From the NCBI GenBank assembly GCA_037179515.1, contig JAXCGZ010016986.1, positions 265,001 through 329,000 of the forward strand: a DNA stretch of 64,000 bases, written 5' to 3'. Positions 1 through 21,800 of the stretch are shown one piece after another. A program made the position numbers and the translations under genes. Under the pieces are notes generated by a model. That model did no database searches. It worked only from the letters and a program-made list of their open reading frames with translations, and was not told where the DNA came from. The stretch comes from Halocaridina rubra (Eukaryota; Arthropoda; Malacostraca; Decapoda; Atyidae). How positions within the stretch are numbered: the stretch's first letter is position 1; every line of letters starts with the position of its first letter.

Positions 1-8
1 ATGTAGTA

Positions 9-131
<123 letters not shown>

Positions 132-410
132 GTCGAGTGACATAGTTATCAAAACAAAATAATGAAACTTATTGCTTGGCAAGTATTAAATATAATTCAT
201 TACATTATATCTATGCTGATAAACATACGCCAGGAAGTATATGCATCAGTAATTTTATTTCAAAGTAAATGTTATTAATAAAAAATCACAAGGTCAGGTC
301 TCTCCACAATGAATATATGTCATTAAGATTAACAGATATTCATTGGTATAGTTATACATTTTCTTTTGCAATCTGGTATACAATGGGCCTCTCTTGTCAA
401 GGACAGATTA

Positions 411-630
411 GGGCCCGATTTCTTAAACAATGTAAACCTAGGATACCATATTGTTAGTTAGCTAGACACACACAAATGGATTTCAGAAACGCATCTGACG
501 CGGTTCTGTATATGGGGGGATCCTAGCCATACACAGAACCGCGTCAGATGCGTTTAAGAAATCCATTTATGTATGTCTAGCTTACTAGCAATATGGTATC
601 CTAATTTACACAGTTTAAGAAATCGGGCCT
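411..630. mobile_element. Palindromic MITE-like element, family P1, copy 1
   Basis: A 220-base near-perfect palindrome starts GGGCCCGATTTCTTAAAC and ends with the reverse complement. The arms share GATACCATATTG, GCTAGACACA and GCATCTGACGCGGTTCTG. The centre is near 520. No coding capacity. Confidence 0.8.
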
Positions 631-639
631 AGGTCTCCA

Positions 640-770
640 ACCCTCCTCCCTCTAGGAACAGGCTGCCTAGTAGGATAATAAATGCCAATTCCTTAGACAC
701 CTTCAAATGTAGATTAGATAGACATATGACAGAGGTAGGGTGGGTATGAATAGGTTAGTGCTTATTAGAA
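640..770 (+). mobile_element. Short fragment of a second CR1-like LINE (RT C-terminus)
   Basis: The plus strand reads [20 protein letters not shown] then DRHMTEVGW and a stop. This resembles the extreme C-terminus of CR1/L2 reverse-transcriptase proteins (WNxLPxxVVxAxSxxxFKxRLD). It is distinct from the main LINE family here. Confidence 0.55.
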
Positions 771-903
771 GAATCATAAAAAGAAAAATAGAATAAATAA
801 GTAGAGTAGAATAGAATAGGTTAGACATGCTGAAAATATCATTAAAAAATGGAGCTGCCTCGTGTGTGCCAGTAGTCATGTTGCAGTGTCCCCTATTCTG
901 ATG

Positions 904-1326
<423 letters not shown>

Positions 1327-1327
<1 letters not shown>

Positions 1328-2031
1328 TTACCTAATTGTGATTACCTAATTGTGTTTACGGGAAAGAGCCCAAAGCTCGTATCTTCCCGTCTCCTGATCG
1401 GTTCCATTTTTAGACTTAGTGATACTTATCATACCTGTCCTTAAAACTATGGATTGAGATAGCATTAACTACCTCCTCGCTTAGCGAATTCCAATTATCA
1501 ACTACTCTTACACTGAAAAAGTATTTCCTTACATCCTGCAAACAAGTTTTCTTCCGAAGCTTCAAACTATGACCTCTAGTTCTAGAGCCAGCCATATCGA
1601 AATATCGATCCCTATCCACTCTATCATAACCATGAAGGAATTTAAAGACTGTCACCATATCCCCCCTTGCTCTTCTAGCTTCGAGTGATGGCAAGTCTAA
1701 TTCCCTCAGCCTCTCATCATAACCGAGATTGCGTATTTCTGGCACCAGTTTCGTGGCATGTCTTTGAACTTTTTCAAGCTTAGCTATGTGCTTTTTCAAG
1801 TGCGGATTCCAAAAGGGGGCTGCATATTCGAGGTTTGGCCTCACATAGGTTACATAAATATTTCTGAACATTTCCTTGTCCATGTGCCTGAAGGCTACCC
1901 TTACGTTTGATAAGAATGCATATGCTGCCCTTACTACGCCATTTATATGTATTTCTGGAGACAAATCTGCCAGTATGTTTACTCCTAGATCTCTCTCATT
2001 TTCTGTCTCTTGAAGTTGTACTCCAGCCACC

Positions 2032-2034
<3 letters not shown>
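1327..2034 (-). mobile_element. 5'-truncated CR1/L2-like LINE, young copy
   Basis: An open frame of about 200 residues is nearly identical (a few substitutions) to the C-terminal third of the element at 47.3-50.7 kb. It includes YVRPNLEYAAPFWNP, KVQRHATKLVPEIRN and GSRTRGHSLKLRKKT. The 3' end carries two copies of the terminal repeat TTAGGTAATCACAA. It is truncated at the codons for SVAGVQL, directly at a (TG)n tract, so both ends abut microsatellites. Confidence 0.9.
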
Positions 2035-2360
<326 letters not shown>

Positions 2361-2369
2361 CATAAATTG

Positions 2370-2375
2370 TTTATT
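2370..2375 (-). terminator. Candidate polyadenylation signal of the RING-ISG12 gene
   Basis: AATAAA on the minus strand lies about 155 bases beyond the stop codon, just before a (TA)n tract. It is the first canonical hexamer I see downstream. Confidence 0.45.
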
Positions 2376-2528
2376 TATGTATAATAAATACATTTAGACT
2401 TACAATAGCTGCAGTCTCCTTTGTAAAGGGATGGCCAAATGAAAGCGTACAATTATTCACCAGAAAATTATTTCTACAACATTTTGTAATTATACGGTTA
2501 AGTCATTAGAATTCCGCTACATCTTGTT

Positions 2529-5609
<3,081 letters not shown>

Positions 5610-5653
5610 GGCCTGTTGCCCTTAACAAATAAAGGATCATCTTTGGAAGTTGA

Positions 5654-6181
5654 TCAACTAATTCCAAGAATATGAAATAATACTTTACTTTTGTATTTGC
5701 GGATATTGTTTACTAGAGGGAAATGCAGGCAAGTCTTAGTCACTTTGAGCAAAATAAGCACTGATAGATGTGGCACCTTACACTGACTCTGTGACTTCTT
5801 GGCGAGTGCCAACTGTATGTCGGCTCCTGGCATAGTATTTACTACGTACGTCTGGCAAACACCTATCTTACTAAGTCTGTCGTGATCTTTTTGTACCTTT
5901 TCCGGTATGTTCAAAACAGTTACAGAAAGCATGGTCAGCTCAAAAGTCCCGTCTAAATTATTCAAAGGAAAGTAGCTTAGTTTGTGAGGCAATACTACTG
6001 AGAACGCTAACCGTGGTCTAGAAACCTGTGAAACACTACAAATCTTTCTATTCGTTGGATTGGTAGACCCTTTTTTATATATTTTTTTTCCTCGTAGTTT
6101 GCAAGGGAAACTTATGTTTTGCTGAGGAATTATGCATGTTGTAAGTGTATTTCCTCTTTCGTGTTTACTGAAATAGTCCAT
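5654..6181 (-). other. Unassigned 175-codon open frame upstream of the RING-ISG12 gene
   Basis: A non-repetitive open frame ends 45 bases before the RING-ISG12 start. It has no family signature that I recognise and no clear splice sites joining it to the next exon. It may be part of a 5' leader, a decayed transposon piece or chance. The AT-rich stretch coding KKIYKKG looks non-genic, while the segment around NLDGTFELTML looks more protein-like. Confidence 0.2.
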
Positions 6182-6581
6182 GGGGCTCTATCCCCCTTAG
6201 AGAAATAGTCCATTTGGGCACTGTTCCCCTTAGAAACGGTATTAACATTGAATATCTCGTGATATGATAGGCATTCGAGTAGTGCTATATATAATATTTT
6301 AATAATAAACATTTAGATGCCTTTGATGCTTCCTGAATTGATATACCATTAAGAATTCTAAATTTCTTAGTAAGATATTGAAGTTGGAAGAATATTTTTT
6401 TTCTCGTTAGGAATTGCTATGAACCACTGCTAGCGATATTAACATAAAGTCAAATAATACTTATATAGGTATTATTTCCCCAGTGTAATTTGAGAGATAG
6501 CATAGAATGCATTATTTATGAACTGAGACATTAAAAATAGATTAAGTAGTTTGAATTAAAACAAATTTTGTATATAAATAT

Positions 6582-6587
6582 TTTATT
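6582..6587 (-). terminator. Candidate polyadenylation signal of the WD-repeat gene
   Basis: AATAAA on the minus strand lies about 126 bases past the TAA stop at 6713-6715. Confidence 0.5.
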
Positions 6588-6712
6588 TTATGGTACAAAT
6601 GTAAATGCATTCCTCATTTGATTCTTGGATGACTTACAGTATGATGATTTGAGACCTTAAATTACAAGTAAAATTTTCATGTGCTTGTATCCATGCCTGC
6701 AATCCAAAACCG

Positions 6713-14097
<7,385 letters not shown>

Positions 14098-14631
14098 GGC
14101 TTCGGTAAGTATTGATTAACATATTCTGGCTTGGGGTCCTATCTCCCCCAGTATAATATGAAGCGAAGGAAATGTATTTGCTATAGGCTACTCTCTCAGA
14201 ATACCCTCCTGTCCTCTATATCTTTTCCTTCACCTTCTTTAGGATAGATACATGTTTTTGATGGTGGAGGCTTGGGGGTATTGGAGATCAGAGCCGGAAT
14301 CAATATTTTTCTTCTAAAAAATAAAATTGGCTGTAAGTAATCTTAATTGCCAGACACTTGTCTTAATATATAGGTCTACCTTTGCTCCATACAAGAGTGG
14401 TAATGGCTACATAAGGTTCTGATTTTGCTATTTCTGTCAGCTCATGAAAGCCATTAGGCCATTCATGATTAGACAATCACTTTCTTAACTTCTTGTGATC
14501 CAGGGCTTCAGCCCATATAGACTAATAAGTATCTGCTGGTTTTTGTAATGTCTTGGATATTTTATTTAGGTAAAACTTTTTCACATATGGATAGTATCCA
14601 TATGTCTCTCCTTCATGTTCCGGTTTTAAGT

Positions 14632-14796
14632 CAAGGGCTAGGACGGTTGCCTTCTTGCGAAGGACTTGTTTTGGCAGGTGTAATCGTTACCCTGAGTGCA
14701 TGCCCTCTCAAACCTCAGACCGTGACGGGGCGCGAATCCTCGACCTGACGCCTCAGAGTCGCGGACGCTACCGTTTGAGCCACGGTGACTACCTAT
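14632..14796 (-). mobile_element. SINE-A copy
   Basis: The minus strand reads AGTCACCGTGGCTCAAACGG (A-box-like), then a B-box-like GGATTCGCGCCCC. The body contains CTTCGCAAGAAGGCAACCGT. The reference pattern is tRNA-like head, body, then GTGACGTAAAACCGG. Confidence 0.85.
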
Positions 14797-15605
14797 GTCT
14801 CTCTTTCTAATTAGCAGTATTTCCAGCACCCACATATCATATGTAAAGACAGCATTCTTGATATAAAAGTTTGTTCAGAAGAGGTAAGAGACATATTTTT
14901 TATAGCCACGGTATTAAGGTTCTCCTGAGTTGTCCCCTCATCTTACTTTAATTTATCAGTGGCTATTCTGTTTCTTGGACTAATGTAAAAGATGGCTGGA
15001 TTTCTATGGACGTTGATGATGTATAGTGTGAGTGCGGATCACGTAACAGACGACATTGCTTTTCGATTAATTGATTTGACGGATTTTGTTGCATCAAAAT
15101 AGAGAGTTACATCTACAAAGAGTTTATTCATGGCTTAAACTACGACTACTAACTCTTCAAGCCACTCCTTACCTTTCGTGATATATTTGTTGTTCCTCTT
15201 CTGAAACGCTGGTGCTAGCTCTACTCAGCCGTATGCGTGGGGCAGGTTGACTTGCCATGAAGACAGTTTTGAGTGTTCTTTAGCCTGGTTAAGTTCGCTT
15301 GTGAGCTAAGTTGGAGGTTGAGTAATGAAATGAATATTGACAGTTTTTGTTTCTTTCTTGTTCTTTGTTCTATATGCTGTTTATTGTTCTACTTATCAAT
15401 AAATTAATCAATTAAATAATTAATTCATTTATTTATCTCTAATTAAGTGGCATGTGGTATCTTATTATTCAGTGGATGTGTAGATAGATAAAAATTATTT
15501 TATGGAAAAGATAGAGATAAACAGATAGAAAGGTAACTATTTTTCGAACATAATGATTTGATAGATAAATATACATAGATAGATAGACAGATAATAGATT
15601 GACAG

Positions 15606-15708
<103 letters not shown>

Positions 15709-16941
15709 TTGATCGAGAACTTATTTTGTATTTCTTACTAGTATAAACCCTTGTTTATTTCTCAAAAGATCAATGTCTTGCTCACACTCAGGATGTCCTG
15801 AGTTTGCTTCGCCAAGGTGTTTCGTATAACATCGCTTTGCAAGAACATCTGTGTGGGATGAAATTATTAAATGGCTTTCTCCATTTGATAACTCCTATCA
15901 ACTCTGTAGACTAGTATCAGCTTACAGCATTAGGTGTGTGGGGTCAGTGTTGGAAGAATCTCTTTTTCATGAAAATATATCGCCTAGGGAAATAACGTCC
16001 ATAATTTAGGGTAACTGATAACCCTCGTTTTGTAGCCACTGTCAACTCAGCAGGGAAAGAGATTACTCATTAAGGAATATGAATCGCTGAAGAATGTATG
16101 CCCAAAATAATCACTTAAATTTCATTCGAGGTTGGTAGCTATGATAGCACTAAGGAGGGGTTGTCCTTCGATGCAAAATGTCTTCCAACTGGCTAAAAAT
16201 GAACAGAAACTTATCATAGATACTGCCTACATGAGAGTGAAATGCAAAAGTATTTGTTTCTTGGGGAATATTCACTACTCAGAGAAAAGCGCACTCGTTG
16301 TCATGGCAACCATTATGACATAATACTCTCGCATCACAGAAGACAATTTTTTTTTTGTAAGAGTAATTTGTAAATCAGTATTTTCCGTGTTTGTTGTTTG
16401 CTTTCGAATCTAAAGAAATTTTTTTTAAAGTAATTATAATATTAAGTTAGTGTGGTTTAAATTAGATAAGGTCACTCCAAAAATTAGATTATTTTTTGCA
16501 TTTCTATTCTACTTGATGAGGGTGCGAAAGTATAAATTTACCTCTTTATTTATTGACTTCCCATTTATTTATATTTTTATCTACTTAATATAGAGTGAAT
16601 ATTTATTTTTCTTCTTCTTTAATTTTGTCCTCCATAAAATGCTTTGAGAAATCTCGTCTCTTCTAGAAGTTTTGTTTTCCCTCGTGACTCACCGTATATC
16701 GGGAAATCTTATAAAAAGTATTCTTCTACTAAAATATATACTATTTTAATCTATAATAATATTAAAAGTTATCAAAATAATAAAAATTAGTATATTCTTA
16801 TATTCAGAATAATAATATCATATTCATTCAATATTAAAGTTATATATGAGTCATAATTTTATATTATTGGAACATCTTTCTCTCCATACCGGGACCTGGC
16901 GGCTGTCTGTTTAGGTGGAGCTTACATGAGAATTTGGTATC

Positions 16942-18769
16942 ATGGCTGCAATTAAAACCTTAAATCCAAAAGCTGAGGTGGCCCGAGCTGCACAGGCCTT
17001 GGCTATCAACATTTCGGGTGCCAGAGGCATACAAGATGTGCTCAGGACGAACTTGGGACCCAAAGGAACTATGAAAATGTGAGTTGAAGTTGCACGTGTT
17101 AGTCTTTGACAGACGTTGAAATGACCAACAACAATACTGTCATTGATTTTTATTCGATTGCTCTGAATTATTAGCAATACTGGGTAGTAATATCTTGAAA
17201 ATAGCTATATGCATACCTTAGGTTGTAGGCACCTCTCGGTAGGGGGGGGGGCAGAATGTGGTCAGTAGTACCTTTGAGTGTTTACCTGGTTAGCACCCCC
17301 TATACCTTAGAATGGCTTAGATATTGGATTGTTTTCAAACGAGTTATATTTTTAGTATGTTATAGAATTAAATCTGCCTTATAAAATGCTAGATAAAGTT
17401 TGAGTAGTTATTGCAGGATTTGATACTTAGTCATATAGTTAAGAAATACGACTTCGTTTACTTTCACACACCCCAGTCAGGAATATATATGGATATATAT
17501 ATCTCAAAAGAAGATTAAGATTCGTTTTATGCACCCTTCTCGGTACCTCATGAGGAATTGGGACCTGAAATTTGTATAGGTCCTAATTCATCATTTGGGG
17601 TGAAGTTGAGTTCCGTAATCTGTAGTTGGTCGCTGGTGATAAAGGCCAAGCTTTCCTTCTTACCTAACCTAACCGGGTTCCAATACTTCATGAGATCCCC
17701 CCCCCCTCATAACTTATTTGTACGTCATAATATAGTATTTTTTTAAATTTATGTTCGACACTTATTTCACCAATTCATGGAAAACTGTTACTTTGGTAAA
17801 AAAAAAAAAGATCAAGCAAAAGGCTGTCAGTCCTGTCTTCCTACAGATTATTTTTATTGTTACAAAACACTTGGTGAAAGGGATAAATATGCTTAGGGTG
17901 TGATTAAGCCCTGCCCCGAAGGCTTCAGTAGGATTTGGTATCCTGTTTGAAATAAAATGGATGTAAACGTAGAGAAACCTGCATGTGTTTTTATTGTTTT
18001 ACAGTAATTTTACCGTACTTTAGTGGATATCATATTACAGACTAAGCTGCAAATTCATAAGAGAACAAGAAATATACATAATATATAACTCTGATACTTC
18101 ATCCTTTCTCTCCATCAATCCATTTATTAGTGTAAGGATCCGAAATGAATTGTAGAGGGTAAATCAGCTTCTGCTGTCAGGCCTCACATAAGGTCCTTGC
18201 CCACTTGCCTTGTGACAGGCCTTTATCCGCAAAGAGTTATGAGGAATGACCTAGATATAGTATCTTCTGGTGACTGTGTGTGTGCTTTGACTCGGCCACC
18301 TCCTGTACAAGGGGGATTGCAGCCATTATGTATGTATGTAGATCACTAGTTACAAGACTGATTTATTTTTCCATGTATTTTTTTAGGTTAGTGTCTGGTG
18401 CTGGTGACATTAAAATCACTAAAGATGGAAACATTCTTCTTCATGAAATGGTAAGTCTTGTTTGTTTGATTATCTCTTTAACTCTTCCTTGTTTTACCTG
18501 CCCAACCTGTCAGTGTCCACCCCCATAATGGAGATTAATAGTGACACGTAAAATGGCAAACAACTGCAGTATTATTACTTGGTAATCAAACCAGTAATAT
18601 GCAATAAAACGATTTTTACAAAACAAAAAATACTCCAGGAATGGGATGCGATAAACTCTGCTGCTAACTGTGAAAGTACTTTATCATACACAGGTACATC
18701 ATAAGAAATGTCTAGGACTAGGAGAATTAAAGGAACAAATATTTTAAAATCATCACAAAACACTATATC

Positions 18770-18855
<86 letters not shown>

Positions 18856-21800
18856 TTTGGGGCTCTTTCCATATTTTCTTGCCGTGTGTCAATTGAAAGA
18901 AACATTGACGTTGACTAGGTATGTTGTGACCCCTTTACTTCAACTATTACTTAATAGATGTCATCACCTCATCAACTTTACTGTTATATATCAGTTAATA
19001 GAAATAATGTATTAGGTATATTGAGGGGACTTAGTAGCACAGTAGTTAGAGCACTCAACTTTTGAACTTACATACTCACGTTTGAGCCCTTCTCAGGGCA
19101 TTATGGAAAGGCATCCAGCCTTAATTTCCCTGATCCAACCTGTGTCCATCCCCATAGGAATTAGAAGTCACTCACAATACATATTAGCTGTAGTAAATAT
19201 ATTTATCCTTATTAGGTGCCATGTTTCTCAGAAGAGTGGACTCATCTGTCACAAACAATTTTTTTATTACAGCAAATTCAGCATCCTACAGCCAGCATGA
19301 TAGCCAAAGCTTGCACAGCACAAGACGATATAATTGGCGATGGAACGACCTCAACCGTCCTTCTGATTGGTGAAATGTTGAAACAAGCTGATATCCAGAT
19401 CCAAGAAGGACTTCATCCAAGACTCATTGCTGAAGGATTTGATTTGGCAAAGGTAAGCATAGTTTTAGTGACGTTTTATAGCTTATTGTAACACCAGCCA
19501 CCTGTTGTGATACTTAAACTGAAAGTTTTGAACTGGAATTGAAGTGACCCGTACATCTCATTGTCACTTACCCCTTCAGTTATGGTCATTTCCTACGCCT
19601 ACATCTACATCAAATATTTTGCCGTATTATTTACACTTCTTTTCCTATCCCTTCACCTCTGACAATTAACAACGCTCACCAACTCTGCTTCTCTGTACTT
19701 TCCTTCTCATTTTCTTGGTACTCATGCCTTATGAGGAGGGAAATTTTATTTCTCCCTCCTGGTGTCATACTCATAAAATCTTAAATGTTTTGAGCATTTA
19801 TGGAGGACTGGCTCATATGTACCATATATTTTATTTTGTTTTAACAGGTAAAAGCACAAGAAGTTCTTGAAAAAGTCAAGACCAGTGGTGACTTAAGTCG
19901 TGAGCAGTTATGCCAAGTGGCTCGTACAGCTCTTCGCACAAAAGTCCATTCCGATCTGGCGGACAAATTGACAGAAGTTTGTGTAGATGCGGTTCTGGCA
20001 ATCAAGAAGGATGGCGAACCCCTCGATCTGCATATGGTAGAAATCATGGAAATGCAGGTAATACTATGGTTCAGAAATGCAAGTTATTTTTTTTATCGGA
20101 AGTGATTGATATTTTGTGGATTGTTATTTGTATAGCAAGTCTTTTACAGGTAGTGTTTGTTTGTAGTCTTGTATTCTAAACAAGACTGTTTAATATATAA
20201 TCATCGAGAGAGGATTTGTTAATATTGTTTCTTCAAAACATTTTTCTTTGCCCATGTAGTTTTACTATGTTTAAACAAGATATATTTTATACCCAATATA
20301 TACATGTAGAGTGATGACCTCAACCCACGAACTTAATCCGTTCCCAAAAACTGTTCTTGGGTTGGATTTATTTTTCCCATTGAAAAGCATGTAAATTCTA
20401 TTAATCCGTTCCTGGTCACAATAACTATTCATTTTAGACTTTTATTAGTCACTTAAAAACTTGCAATATAATACAGGTTAATTGTATTTCATCTGTAAAA
20501 GGAAAATTTCATTATTAATAGAAAGGAATTATACTCTATTAAAGTAAAACATGCACATATTCAGGTATGCAGTATACACTAGTTGATATCCAGTATAAAT
20601 AGCAAAGTCCAACACTTAGAAAAGTTGTTACATTCTCCCGCTAATAACAAGTACAGTAGGAAAGAGTACATACTGTAGGTAAAAAACAATAATGTAGGTA
20701 AGAAACAGTATTGTATTTACCTTTGTTCATGATTGTTGCTGGCATACATGGATTGTGGTGGAGGAGGAGGATAAGGAGATGGATTAATTTTTGTATGGAG
20801 AGTCCCCCAATATCACAAACACTTTTGCCTTTCTTAGGAGCCATATGAAAGGTAAGACAATGGAAAATAAAGCAAGAACTATGAACAGATCATGAACAAA
20901 CCACACAGCGCGGGCACTAGTGCAGAACTGAGAGCAGGCGAGTGGGACACGTGGTGGCTTGGTCAACACGTGTGTTCATGGGTTGGGGTCACCATTGTAT
21001 ATATACGGTAGTTATGTATACAGTATATGTATGTATTAATGTGTATTTGTTATTCTCTTGTGCAGCACAAGACAGACATGGACACCCAGTTAGTGAAGGG
21101 TTTAGTGTTAGACCATGGTGGAAGACACCCAGATATGCCTAAGAAGAGCACAAATGCCTACATTCTAACTTGCAATGTCTCGATGGAATATGAGAAGACA
21201 GAAGTCAACAGTGGTTTCTTCTACAAGTCAGCCAGTGAGAGAGATAAGCTCGTGTCAGCTGAAAGGGAATTTATTGAGAACAGGTTTGTATATCCCTTTT
21301 TTTCCTTGTTGTTGTATATAATCTTGGAATACTGCGTTTTTCTGTCTGTAATTTAAACTGTTTAGTTCTCATTTTTGTTTTTTCATACACATAATGGATG
21401 AAGCAGGTTTTTATACTTGTAATTAGTTTTATGCATATTTATCGTGGCTTCAAACTTATCAAATCCCTTTGGGATACATCCAGTAAATTTGGACTACATC
21501 CAATGACCAGTTTTATTCATGCATTATTCTTTTAAATTTCTTCCTAAGCTATATACCTCATTTATTTATCTCTACCCATTCTCCTGCAGAGTGAAAAAAG
21601 TCATAGAACTGAAAAAGAAAGTGTGCATGGGAAATGATTGTTCCTTTGTTGTGATCAATCAAAAAGGTATTGATCCCATGTCCCTAGATATGCTTGCGAA
21701 AGAAGGTATTATGGGTCTGCGACGAGCAAAGCGCCGTAACATGGAGCGTCTTTCTTTGGCTTGCGGAGGCATGGCAATGAACAGTTTTGATGACATGACT

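Noticed and set aside
20641..20844. Minus-strand gene starting [10 protein letters not shown] in a CCT6 intron
   Set aside because: It is short, with no recognisable domain after the first residues and repeat-like flanks. Kept only as a possible transposon remnant.
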